A program made the translations under genes and the position numbers. Positions 8,044 through 16,139 of a stretch of 64,000 nucleotides of DNA are shown here, one piece after another (the first letter of the stretch is position 1; the number at the start of each line of letters is the position of its first letter). This stretch comes from an uncultured Prevotellaceae bacterium (GTDB lineage: Bacteria > Bacteroidota > Bacteroidia > Bacteroidales > Bacteroidaceae). The DNA lies in assembly GCA_947168395.1 (NCBI GenBank), contig CAMVLT010000014.1:1-64000 (forward strand), in the 5' to 3' direction. The notes under the pieces are model-generated. The model had not been told where the DNA came from. It worked only from the letters and a program-made list of their open reading frames with translations, and made no database searches.

Positions 8044-9576
8044 TCATTCCCGACACAGTCTCTCCAAGTCGGCGCTGAGTTCGCAGCCGCGCTCGAAGTC
8101 CCAGAGGGCGATGCTGCGGAGCTGATAGTAATAGTACCAGTAGTTGAAGAGCTGCTGGATGCGGTTCTGGCGGGCCTGGTCCTTGGCAGTCTGGGCGCTG
8201 GAGAGTTCGAGGGTCGAGATGCTGCCTATCTTGAACGTCTCGACGTTGGTGTGGTAGCGGCGGCGGGCGATGGTGTCGGCCTCGCAGGCGATGCGCAGTT
8301 GCTCGGCTTGGTTGTTGAACTGCTCGGTCAGGATAAAGATGTCCTGGCGGAAGTCCTGCGACTGCTGGCGCAGCTGGCCCTGGATGATGTCGCGGTTGCT
8401 CTCGGCGAGGCGACGCTGCCCCTTGCGCTTGCCCCAGTCGAGCAGCGGCACGGTGATGCCCACCGAGACCACCTCGTTGCTCAGCAGGTTGCGGTAGGCG
8501 CTGTTCATGTTATCGCCCGTGCCGGTGTAGCCCAGTTGGGCGTAGAGGTTGATGCTCTGGCGGTTGGCGCGAGCCGAGGCCACGGCGTAGTCGGCCTCCA
8601 TCTGGCGGCGGCGCATGGTGGTGGCGAGGGCGTTGTTCTGGAGGGCGTGGGCAAGGACGTCCTCGTAGTCGAGATGGAGACCCAAGGCCGACGCTTCGGG
8701 AACGGTGGCGGCGATGGGGGCTTCCACATCGAGGAACGAGCGGAGGGCGAACTGGCGGGCCTGGCGGGTGCTCTCGCTGTTGGTCAGGGCACTGCGGGCG
8801 GTGAGCACGTCGAGGCGCAGTTGCAGCACGTCGTTCTCGCTGATGGTGCCCATGCGGCGCTTGGCCTGCGCCACCTCGTAGAGTTTTTCGGCTGTCTGCA
8901 GGTTCTGGCGGGCAATGTTCACCTGTTCGCCGGCCAGCAGCAGCGAGAAGTAGAGGCTGATGGCCTGCATGGCCACCTGCTCGGTCTCGGTGAGGAAGCG
9001 GGCCTGTGCCTCGCGGTAGCGCAGCGGCTCTATGCGGCGGTTCCACTTCAGGTGGTTCACGGCGAAGAGCGGCTGCTGTAGGGTGACGGCTACGGGGAGC
9101 GACATGAACTGGTTAGCCCCCTCCCGACCTCTCCCCGAAGGGGAGGCATTGGAAGACTGGTGCAGGTAGTCGAGGGATGTTTTTATAGACAAGGTGCCGC
9201 CCGTTGGCCATAGCTTCTGCGTAATGTTCACCGCACCGTCGAGTCCGAGGTAGTCGTTGCGCACGAACGACAGCGAGCCGTCGGCCTGCTGGTACGAGCT
9301 GTAGCGCTTGTTCCACGATGGGGCCGTGCCCTGCAGCGACGCCTCCGGTAGCAGGTCGGCCTTGTAGCTGCGCCACTGCCAGTAGGCCGAGCGCAGTTCG
9401 TCCAATGCCACGGCGGCGTCGATGCTCTGGCGGCGCGCCATCGTGATGCAGTCATCGAGCGTCAGCCGGAGCGTATCCGTCTGTGCGGCCATGGGAAGAA
9501 CGCCAAATATGGCAAGAATTATCAATAAGAACTTCACGGCATCAAAAAAGTTAAAACGGTGACGTCGTTTTATCAT
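8044..9576 (-). CDS. TolC-family outer membrane efflux protein
   Basis: This is an outer membrane factor of the TolC type. It has a signal peptide (FLLIILAIFGVLPMAAQ) and then two homologous coiled-coil halves, with typical openings LTLDDCITMA and LDYEDVLAHALQNN and repeated Gln/Ala-rich helices. The frame is open upstream to ATG 9726, where it would overlap the permease stop by 8 bp. The extra 50 residues are encoded by a 21-bp tandem repeat and precede the signal peptide, so ATG 9576 is preferred. It is the last gene of the operon that starts at 18.7 kb and would form the exit duct for the permease complex together with the HlyD-type adaptor. A GC-rich palindrome (9116-9151) adds an in-frame NASPSGRGREGAN-like stretch to a loop. 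Confidence 0.88.
   Translation of the reverse strand: MIKRRHRFNFFDAVKFLLIILAIFGVLPMAAQTDTLRLTLDDCITMARRQSIDAAVALDELRSAYWQWRSYKADLLPEASLQGTAPSWNKRYSSYQQADGSLSFVRNDYLGLDGAVNITQKLWPTGGTLSIKTSLDYLHQSSNASPSGRGREGANQFMSLPVAVTLQQPLFAVNHLKWNRRIEPLRYREAQARFLTETEQVAMQAISLYFSLLLAGEQVNIARQNLQTAEKLYEVAQAKRRMGTISENDVLQLRLDVLTARSALTNSESTRQARQFALRSFLDVEAPIAATVPEASALGLHLDYEDVLAHALQNNALATTMRRRQMEADYAVASARANRQSINLYAQLGYTGTGDNMNSAYRNLLSNEVVSVGITVPLLDWGKRKGQRRLAESNRDIIQGQLRQQSQDFRQDIFILTEQFNNQAEQLRIACEADTIARRRYHTNVETFKIGSISTLELSSAQTAKDQARQNRIQQLFNYWYYYYQLRSIALWDFERGCELSADLERLCRE
9116..9151. repeat. GC-rich palindromic element inside the tolC-like gene
   Basis: The core CTCCCCGAAGGGGAG lies within a C-rich/G-rich stretch like that of the elements at 12371, 13190 and 14635. 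On the coding strand it is read in frame as a short Ser/Gly/Arg-rich loop (SPSGRGREG). Confidence 0.6.
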
Positions 9577-9637
9577 CTCACGTCGTGGTTTTATCATCCA
9601 TTGGCACAGTTTTAGCATCCGATGTCGCAGTTTTAAC
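9567..9637. repeat. 21-bp tandem repeat (GTTTTA-N2-ATC type)
   Basis: GTTTTA recurs at 9567, 9588, 9609 and 9630, an exact 21-bp period, with shared CATC and CGTCGTG or GTCGCA parts in the three complete units. It lies at the 5' end of the tolC-like gene. If translated it would give a 7-residue repeat rich in Lys and Arg. Confidence 0.75.
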
Positions 9638-9718
9638 TTTACCCCCTGCCTTTCACACAAAAAGAACGGAGCATTCCAGCACTTAACCCGTACCTGCAAG
9701 AACTTTATACCTACTATA

Positions 9719-11038
9719 TCATTCATGATGCAACGCTTCTACGGGACGTTTAAACATGGCAATGAACGTGGGCACGACCATGCCGAGCGTGACGACGGCG
9801 AGCATGAGCAGGCACTGCACGGCACTGACGATGAGGAAGTGGGGCCAGAACCGCACCACCCAGTCTTGCTCGAGGCCGGAGCTGCCGTAGGCGTTGCCGT
9901 TGGAGAGCAGGTCCCAGTGGATGGCAAACTGAAACCAGACGAGACAGCCCACCAGACAGGCCGCGACGGTGAGGATGGCCGCCTCGCCCCATATCTGCAG
10001 GAAGATGTCGCGGCGCTTGGCGCCGAAACTGCGCATGATGCCGATGTCCTCGGTGCGCTTGCGGATTTGCAGCCAGAAAGTGCCCAGCGTGCCCAGCACG
10101 ACGATGATGGCGAAGAGCACCAGGGGGACGGTGGCCAGCGTGGTGTACATCAAGTAGTCGTGGGCCACCTGACTGTCGTAGTGCTGCCGGTAGGTCTCAA
10201 GACCGTCCAGCACGCAGATGCCGGCGCGGAAGTCTTTGGTCAGTGTGGGCATGAGCCGCGCCACGAAGGCCTCGGCATCGGCATCGGACTTCAGCCGCAC
10301 CAGCAGTTTGCTGTAAGGGTTGGCACTGTTGTCGGGGCGGGGAAAGAAGACGACGTAGGGGTAGCGCTCGTTGGGGGCACCCTTCACGTCCTCCACCACG
10401 CCGGCTATAATATGGTAGCCCGCCACCCCATGTATAATCTTGCCGTCGGCATAGCGGGTGTCCACCATGGCCACGCGCTTGCCCACCACCTGGTCGTGGC
10501 CGAAGAGTATCCGCGCCACGCTGCGGGTGACGACGATGCCGTCGGGGGCTATCTCGCGCGAGAGCGCCACGGCGTCGGGACTGCCCTCGATGGCGCTGAG
10601 GCCCTGCGTCTCGAAGAACCGTTCGTTCTGGTAGTAGAAAAGCTGCGAGAAGCCGATGGTGCGCGTGGTGTCGTCGGCCAGGGCCAGCGTGCGCCAGCTG
10701 TAGCTGTTGAGGTCGGCCCCAAGGTAGTCGGGCGTAAGGCAGACCGACGCCACCTCGGGCAGGCTGGCCAGTTTTTCGCGTATGACGTAGACACTCTGGG
10801 CTTCCGCGTCGGTGACAATCTGCTCCGAGGCACTCTCGCTACGGATGACACCCATCTGCCCCACGCACAGATGGTCTTTCTCGAACTCGCCGGCCGGTGT
10901 GCAGAGGTGGGTGGCGTAGAACGTGACGACGAGGAAGTCGACGATGAACCAGCCCAGGCAGGCGATGAGGGCTATCTCGGCGAATATCCAGCCGTTCTGC
11001 TTCTTGTGAGTCCACAGACTCTTCAGTATCATGCTCAT
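9719..11038 (-). CDS. FtsX/MacB-like ABC permease, type A (pair 3)
   Basis: This 439-residue protein has the MacB-type topology: one membrane helix near the N terminus (about 20-42), a large periplasmic domain (about 45-290), then three helices (about 292-318, 345-365, 398-425). The cytoplasmic coupling segment reads KRTEDIGIMRSFGAKRRD. MacB/FtsX-type permeases work with an ATPase by moving the periplasmic domain rather than carrying substrate across the inner membrane. By its N terminus and end (RPVEALHHE) it belongs to the same subtype as 13359-14708 and 16132-17421. Its stop overlaps the upstream open frame of the tolC-like gene, and its start overlaps the stop of the next permease by 4 bp, so translation is coupled. 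Confidence 0.9.
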   Translation of the reverse strand: MSMILKSLWTHKKQNGWIFAEIALIACLGWFIVDFLVVTFYATHLCTPAGEFEKDHLCVGQMGVIRSESASEQIVTDAEAQSVYVIREKLASLPEVASVCLTPDYLGADLNSYSWRTLALADDTTRTIGFSQLFYYQNERFFETQGLSAIEGSPDAVALSREIAPDGIVVTRSVARILFGHDQVVGKRVAMVDTRYADGKIIHGVAGYHIIAGVVEDVKGAPNERYPYVVFFPRPDNSANPYSKLLVRLKSDADAEAFVARLMPTLTKDFRAGICVLDGLETYRQHYDSQVAHDYLMYTTLATVPLVLFAIIVVLGTLGTFWLQIRKRTEDIGIMRSFGAKRRDIFLQIWGEAAILTVAACLVGCLVWFQFAIHWDLLSNGNAYGSSGLEQDWVVRFWPHFLIVSAVQCLLMLAVVTLGMVVPTFIAMFKRPVEALHHE

Positions 11039-12444
11039 CTTTTCTGATTTAGTGATTCAACAATAGGCTTGCGCAGCGACGACCAGGCGGGAATGAGGGC
11101 GGCCATGAGGTTGAGCACGGCGCAGCAGGCGAAGGCAATGAGGAAGAGCGTCGGCGTAAAGAACATATCGAGCTGCAGCGACACGCTGCCCACGGGGTCG
11201 TTATCGCGGCCGAACATGGCGAGGAACATGGCGTTGCTACGCATGGCGCTGATGAACAGCCATGAGAGCCCATAGCCCGCGATGCCGCCCAGGAGCGTCA
11301 GCACGAGGTTCTCGTGAATCACCTGCTGCAGCAGCCACCGCCGCTTGGCGCCGAAAGCCTTACGGATGCCCATCTCGGCACGGCGCGCCTCCATGCGGTT
11401 GCTGACCAGACCGCTCAGATTGATGGCGGGCAACAGCAGGAGCAGCAGCATGAGCAGGGCGGGATATTGCAGGTTGTGCAGCATTTCGCCCGTGGTCATG
11501 TCGTAGGAAGGGGCGAAGTTGAGCGTCCGGGCCCAGTGCGGCTCGGCATCGATGTCGAAGGTGTAGTCCCGGCCCGTCGCCTGCCGCAGCATGGAGAGAT
11601 ATTTTGCGCGCAGCGGCTCCAGCTCGTCCTTCAGCATCTGGTAGGTGCAGCCCTCCTTCAGCAGCACCGTCACCATCAGGCCGCCGGCATAGCTCACCTC
11701 GGAACTGCGCCAGTGTTCGCGGGAGTCGCCTACGGTGTAGGGCAGGTAGACATCGGCCGAGGACGAGAACAGCAGCGGACTCACCTCGCTGACGACACCT
11801 ACAATGCGGTAGGGCAGGTAGTTGAGCTGCAGCTGGCGGCCAACCACCGACGCGGCGTGTGCTCCTGATGCGGGCGAGGTCGCCCGCGGTCCGAACACGC
11901 GGCGGGCCAGCGCGTCGGTGATGACGACGCACTTCTCGGCATGCTGCAGCTGCTCATCGGTATAGGGGCGGCCGTCGACAAACCGGAAGTCGTAGAGGCG
12001 GTAGAAGTTGGCGTCGGTGAACTTCACCGTCACCGGCACCTCGGGCTTGCCTATCTCCTCACAGGCGCTGAAGTGAAAGACATACTCTTCGTTCACGTTA
12101 GCACTGACCACCTCGGCACAGTTCAGGCGGCTGAACATCTCCTCGACGGCCAGGGGCGAATAGCCGGAGTAGCCTACGAAAGAGTCGCCATCCTTGAAAT
12201 TGCTCTTCACATACACCGTGCGGTCGCGGTGCTCCTCGGGGTAGATGTTGCCCATGCGTATGTGCAGGACGAGGGCCACCACCATAGCCGAGGCGATGGC
12301 TACCGCCGTGCCCGCGATGTAGATGGCGGAGAACAGTTTGTCTTCGCGGATTAATGCAAAAGCGTGACGAAACCCACCCCCTACCCCTCCCGAGGGGAGG
12401 GAAGATTGGATAGTTTTGAACGCTGATAATATCTTATTGATCAT
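11035..12444 (-). CDS. FtsX/MacB-like ABC permease, type B (pair 3)
   Basis: This 469-residue permease has one N-terminal helix (about 36-61), a large periplasmic domain and three C-terminal helices. The coupling segment MEARRAEMGIRKAFGAKR is intact. It is the type B partner of the permease whose gene starts 4 bp inside this one. Compared with its paralogues at 14787-16139 and 17418-18704, which begin MRYFRQALALIREE-like, it has a foreign N terminus that includes SLPSGGVGGGF before RHAFALIRED. That stretch and the start codon lie inside a palindromic element (12371-12519). The ATPase gene is 74 bp upstream. Confidence 0.9.
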   Translation of the reverse strand: MINKILSAFKTIQSSLPSGGVGGGFRHAFALIREDKLFSAIYIAGTAVAIASAMVVALVLHIRMGNIYPEEHRDRTVYVKSNFKDGDSFVGYSGYSPLAVEEMFSRLNCAEVVSANVNEEYVFHFSACEEIGKPEVPVTVKFTDANFYRLYDFRFVDGRPYTDEQLQHAEKCVVITDALARRVFGPRATSPASGAHAASVVGRQLQLNYLPYRIVGVVSEVSPLLFSSSADVYLPYTVGDSREHWRSSEVSYAGGLMVTVLLKEGCTYQMLKDELEPLRAKYLSMLRQATGRDYTFDIDAEPHWARTLNFAPSYDMTTGEMLHNLQYPALLMLLLLLLPAINLSGLVSNRMEARRAEMGIRKAFGAKRRWLLQQVIHENLVLTLLGGIAGYGLSWLFISAMRSNAMFLAMFGRDNDPVGSVSLQLDMFFTPTLFLIAFACCAVLNLMAALIPAWSSLRKPIVESLNQKR

Positions 12445-12519
12445 TTATTATTTTCTTAGTCATTACAATGTTATTATCTATTTAACTCCCCTCCCCTCGG
12501 GAGGGGTAGGGGGTGGGTT
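12371..12519. mobile_element. ~150-bp palindromic (MITE-like) element, copy 1
   Basis: The terminal inverted arms are CCCACCCCCTACCCCTCCC-type sequence (12371-12402) and its reverse complement (12485-12519), with an 82-bp AT-rich core. The core resembles the core of the copy at 14635-14785 (shared ACGCTG, TCAT, TGTTATT and TCTAT segments at matching positions). Each arm contains the palindrome CTCCCGAGGGGAG. The start codon of the permease gene (12444) lies 73 bp from the left end, the same offset as in copy 3. Confidence 0.75.
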
Positions 12520-13289
12520 CACTGTATCTGCCGCCCGTCCAGGAACTTAATAATCCTGTCGGTCTCTGCCGCCTGCTTCTCGTTGTGGGTCACCATGACG
12601 ATGGTGCGGCCATCCTCCTTGTTCAGGCGGTGCAGCAGTTCCATGATTTCGGCGCCCATCTTCGAGTCGAGGTTACCCGTGGGCTCGTCAGCCAAGAGGA
12701 TTTCGGGGTTGCCGATGATGGCACGGGCGATGGCGACGCGCTGGCACTGTCCGCCGGAGAGTTGTGTGGGGCGGTGGCGCATACGGTGGCTCAATCCCAC
12801 ACGGGCAATCACCTCTTTAGCCAGCCGTATGCGCTCGCTGCTGCTCACACCCCGATAGAGCAACGGCAGCTGCACGTTGTCAATCACGTTGAGCGTCGGG
12901 ATGAGGTGGAACGACTGGAAGACGAAGCCTAATGTCTTGTTCCTCAGTTCGGCCAGGCGGTTGTCGCTCATCTTCGGGTCGATGACCTGTCCGCACAATT
13001 CAATCTCGCCGCTCGTCGGTTCGTCGAGCAGGCCCATGATGTTGAGCAGCGTCGACTTGCCGCAGCCCGACGGACCCATGATGCTGAGGAACTCGCCACG
13101 GCGCACTTCGATGTTCACGTTCTCCAGGGCCTGGGTTTCTACTTCTTCTGTTCGGTAGATCTTGTTGATGCCACGGAGGATAATGACAGACCCTCCTCCC
13201 GACCCCTCCCTATGAGGGAGGGGAGTAGATAGTGACTGACTTGGTGAATTCTGATTGGTTGTTACATTTTCGTTCTTGTTCATAATCAT
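12519..13289 (-). CDS. MacB/LolD-type ABC transporter ATPase
   Basis: This 256-residue ATPase has all motifs: Walker A GPSGCGKST, Q-loop FVFQSF, signature LSGGQCQR, Walker B ILLADEPTGNLD and the switch His in VMVTHN. It is the only ATPase in this operon and would energise the six FtsX-like permeases. The domain usually starts near VIILRGINKIYRTEE. About 35 residues lie in front of it, including STPLPHREGSGGG, which is encoded by a palindromic element (13190-13357), so this N terminus looks acquired. The gene lies between type B and type A permease genes. Confidence 0.93.
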   Translation of the reverse strand: MIMNKNENVTTNQNSPSQSLSTPLPHREGSGGGSVIILRGINKIYRTEEVETQALENVNIEVRRGEFLSIMGPSGCGKSTLLNIMGLLDEPTSGEIELCGQVIDPKMSDNRLAELRNKTLGFVFQSFHLIPTLNVIDNVQLPLLYRGVSSSERIRLAKEVIARVGLSHRMRHRPTQLSGGQCQRVAIARAIIGNPEILLADEPTGNLDSKMGAEIMELLHRLNKEDGRTIVMVTHNEKQAAETDRIIKFLDGRQIQ

Positions 13290-13357
13290 ATTGTTTTAAA
13301 GTTTATATTGCTAAAGTAATTACTCCCCTCCCTTCAGTGAGGGGTCGGGGGAGGGCC
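13190..13357. mobile_element. ~168-bp palindromic (MITE-like) element, copy 2
   Basis: The left arm (13190-13226, CCTCCTCCCGACCCCTCCC type with TATGAGGGAGGGGAG) and the right arm (13322-13357, CTCCCCTCCCTTCAGTGAGG type) are inverted relative to each other around a ~95-bp AT-rich core. The start codon of the ATPase gene (13289) lies in the core and the left arm is translated into its N terminus. This copy is more diverged and slightly longer than copies 1 and 3. Confidence 0.65.
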
Positions 13358-13358
13358 T

Positions 13359-14708
13359 TTACTCCTCCCTGAGTGCCTCGGTAATCCTCGTCCCGATAAT
13401 CTTCAGGGCCGGAATGGCGGTGCCGATGAGCACGGTACATAATATAATAAGGTAGACAACGGCGGAGACCATGAGGAAGTGGGGCCAGAAGTGTTCGGGC
13501 CACGCCTTGTCCGTGGGCAGTATGGCTGCATCGATGGTGTAGAGCGTTTCGTAATATTCTCCACCATCATATTCCTGGATCCCGCTGTGGGCATAGTTCA
13601 GATAGATGATGAGGCCCACGGCGACGGCGGCGGTGGCCAGCAGGGCGTTGCGCCAAAGGAAGTCGAGGAGCAGCCGTCCACGGGTGGCTCCGAAGGCACG
13701 GCGCACACCGCATTCCTCTGTGCGACGCTTGGCATGGAGCCATACGGTGCCAATGACGGCCAGCATCAGGTTGACGAGGAAGAACAGCGCCAGTGCCAGG
13801 CTGCGGTTCACCTCCTGCGTGCGACCGTCGTCGAGTTCGAGCCGTTGCAGATACTCGTCGAAGGTCATCAGACGGCTGATGCGGCTGAAGCCCATCTGTC
13901 CGCTGCGTGTCAGCTCCTTTCCGTGCTCTTCGACGAAACGATGAGCGTTCAGCCCTTTCTTCAGACGGATGACGTATCGACAGGTTGTGTACTGTGGTTT
14001 TTGGGGCTTGATGATCATGGAGCGTATCGTGTTGGACACCGACATGCGGAAGTCCTCTACCACACCGGCCACCGTCGCCTCGATGGCAGGGTCGTTGCTG
14101 GAGATGGTGAAGTGACGCCCCACAACGTCGGCTGTGCCAAACAGGGCGATGGCGCCCGAGCGTGTCAGCACCACCTGCTGCTCTTGATACGACAGACGCG
14201 AGAGCTCAGCTGCCGACGGGCTCCCTGGCAAGGGCTTCAGCCCGTAGGTCTCGAAGAAGTGGGCGTCGCTACAGAAGTTGATGTTGGCCAGATACAGGGT
14301 GTCGCCGCCGACAACGCACTCGTTGAAAGCCGGACGACTATAGCCCACAGCACCAAATTCTTGCTCATAGAGATAGGCCGATTCCACGCCCTCCACGGCC
14401 ATCAGTTGGCGCAACATCTGGTCGCGGCGCTCTTCGGTCATCTCGTAGGGGTCTTGCGGGACGCCGTCGACGACTTTATTCCAGCTGCCGTTCACCGCTG
14501 TCTCAGCATAGAGCAGTTGGTCGTTGTCATAGCCCAAGGGCAGGCTGCGGTAATAGAGGTTGACGATAGCGGGTTCGAACACCGCCCATGCTACGACGGT
14601 GATGATGACGAGTTCGAGGAACAAAAGGCCCACAAACCCACCCCCTGCCCCTCCCGAGGGGAGGGGGGATCGGTTTGTTCTATACGCTGTATTTGTTTCT
14701 TTCTTCAT
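13359..14708 (-). CDS. FtsX/MacB-like ABC permease, type A (pair 2)
   Basis: This 449-residue permease has one N-terminal helix (about 26-46), a periplasmic domain and three C-terminal helices. The coupling segment is RRTEECGVRRAFGATR and the C terminus IIGTRITEALREE. It is close to the permease at 16132-17421, which shares a LPLGYD motif after the first helix. The paralogue begins MKQLKDIFGRKTSIW. Here that cytoplasmic tail is replaced by a stretch containing SPLPSGGAGGGF, which is encoded by the palindromic element at 14635-14785. The element also supplies the ATG. Confidence 0.9.
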   Translation of the reverse strand: MKKETNTAYRTNRSPLPSGGAGGGFVGLLFLELVIITVVAWAVFEPAIVNLYYRSLPLGYDNDQLLYAETAVNGSWNKVVDGVPQDPYEMTEERRDQMLRQLMAVEGVESAYLYEQEFGAVGYSRPAFNECVVGGDTLYLANINFCSDAHFFETYGLKPLPGSPSAAELSRLSYQEQQVVLTRSGAIALFGTADVVGRHFTISSNDPAIEATVAGVVEDFRMSVSNTIRSMIIKPQKPQYTTCRYVIRLKKGLNAHRFVEEHGKELTRSGQMGFSRISRLMTFDEYLQRLELDDGRTQEVNRSLALALFFLVNLMLAVIGTVWLHAKRRTEECGVRRAFGATRGRLLLDFLWRNALLATAAVAVGLIIYLNYAHSGIQEYDGGEYYETLYTIDAAILPTDKAWPEHFWPHFLMVSAVVYLIILCTVLIGTAIPALKIIGTRITEALREE

Positions 14709-14785
14709 ATTTCTGTCTTTATGATTCTTGTTCTGTTATTGTCTATCTAAACTCCCCTCCCCTCGGGAGGGGCAGGGGGTGGGTC
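14635..14785. mobile_element. ~150-bp palindromic (MITE-like) element, copy 3
   Basis: The left arm 14635-14669 and right arm 14750-14785 are inverted copies of the same GC-rich sequence (CCCACCCCCTGCCCCTCCC type). The AT-rich core aligns with that of copy 1. The permease start codon (14708) is again 73 bp from the left end. The arms are nearly identical to those of copy 1. Confidence 0.75.
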
Positions 14786-14786
14786 T

Positions 14787-16139
14787 TTACCTCTTCTCCA
14801 TCATCGCCTCCACTATCGGTTTTCTGAGGCTCCACCAGGCAGGCACCACGGCGGCCAAGAGGTTGAGCAGCAGAATGGCGGCGAAGGCTCCGAAGAAGAG
14901 CGTGGGGGCAAAGAGCATTTCGCCCTCCACGATGGGTGCCGTGCTGAGCGTGCTGTTGTCGAAGAACATGCCGAGAATCTCCCTTCGCATACCGTAGATG
15001 GCAAGCCACGAGAGCACGAGGCCGATGATGCCGCCGATGGTGGTGAGCACCAGGTTCTCGGCCACCACCTGACTGAGGAGCGTCGAGCGGCGTGCGCCGA
15101 AGGTCTTACGCACGGCCATCTCTGCCGAGCGCCGCTCCATGCGCCCGGCCACGATGCCGCAGAGGTTCAGGGCGGGCACGAAGAGCAACACGAAGATGAT
15201 GCCGGCATAGTGCTTCACCAGCTGCCAGCCCGTCACCGTGCTCAATGAGCCTTCGCGGTTCTCGGTCTTCAGCACGTGCATGGAGTGGGTATCCATATCC
15301 TGGGTGAGCACCAGCTTCTTTTTGGCATCACCGCCAAAGCTGAACAAATCCAGCACCTCGGGATGCGCCTGCTGTATGCGAGCGGCCACGTCGTCTAGCT
15401 CCTGCTTCAAGGCCCGCAGGTGGTCGTCGTCCTTAACGGTGGCCACGATGGAGTAGAGGCCCTGATAGGGAATCCCCATCACCACACCGTTCAAGAGGGG
15501 ATAGATGATGTCGGCATAGCTGTCGGGCGCCAGCTGACTGCCGCCACGGAAGACGCCTACCACACGCACTTCAGGTCCGCTTTCCACCTCCACCATCTTT
15601 CCCACGGCTTCCACCCCCTTGCCGAAGAGCCGTTCCGCCAGGGCATCGCTGATGACACAGACTTTTTCGTTGTCGTCCACTTCCTTACTGGTAAAAGCTC
15701 TGCCACTCACGAAGTCGTACTCGTAAATCTTAAAGTAGTCGGCATTGACCTCGTTGCGCACGACGTCCACGTAGTCGTCCTTGCCTCGCACCACGAAGGT
15801 GTGGCACTTGCCCTGGGTCTTGCCCGTTCCTGCCGCCAGCAGCGTGGGCGAGCAGTACTCGATGTTCGGGCTGCGCTTGAACCACTCCTCAAAGGCTTTG
15901 GAACTGAATCCCGTCTGCCCCTTGCCCCCGCTCTCGGCCTCAATGCGGAGCCCCTCAAAGTAGACCGTCCGCGCCCGGTTGCGCTCAGGGTAGATGGGCG
16001 CCAGCTTGATGTAATACACTACGGCCATCACCATCGTAAAGGCAATGGCCAGCGCCGTACCCACGATGTAGATGCCGGAGAAAAGTCGTTCCTCGCGTAT
16101 CAGGGCGAGGGCCTGTCTGAAATATCTCATATCATTCAT
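14787..16139 (-). CDS. FtsX/MacB-like ABC permease, type B (pair 2)
   Basis: This 450-residue permease has an N-terminal helix (about 18-43), a large periplasmic domain and three C-terminal helices. The coupling segment is MERRSAEMAVRKTFGARR and the C terminus LRKPIVEAMMEKR. It shows the ancestral type B N terminus (MRYFRQALALIREERLFSG), so it is a reference for the altered N terminus of the paralogue at 11035-12444. ATG 16139 overlaps the upstream permease stop by 8 bp. An in-frame ATG at 16130 corresponds exactly to the start of the paralogue at 17418-18704 and is equally possible. Confidence 0.9.
   Translation of the reverse strand: MNDMRYFRQALALIREERLFSGIYIVGTALAIAFTMVMAVVYYIKLAPIYPERNRARTVYFEGLRIEAESGGKGQTGFSSKAFEEWFKRSPNIEYCSPTLLAAGTGKTQGKCHTFVVRGKDDYVDVVRNEVNADYFKIYEYDFVSGRAFTSKEVDDNEKVCVISDALAERLFGKGVEAVGKMVEVESGPEVRVVGVFRGGSQLAPDSYADIIYPLLNGVVMGIPYQGLYSIVATVKDDDHLRALKQELDDVAARIQQAHPEVLDLFSFGGDAKKKLVLTQDMDTHSMHVLKTENREGSLSTVTGWQLVKHYAGIIFVLLFVPALNLCGIVAGRMERRSAEMAVRKTFGARRSTLLSQVVAENLVLTTIGGIIGLVLSWLAIYGMRREILGMFFDNSTLSTAPIVEGEMLFAPTLFFGAFAAILLLNLLAAVVPAWWSLRKPIVEAMMEKR

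Noticed and set aside
9725..11047. 440-codon plus-strand open frame
   Set aside because: It is antisense to the type A permease gene. The product is rich in His, Gly and Asp with no membrane or domain pattern.
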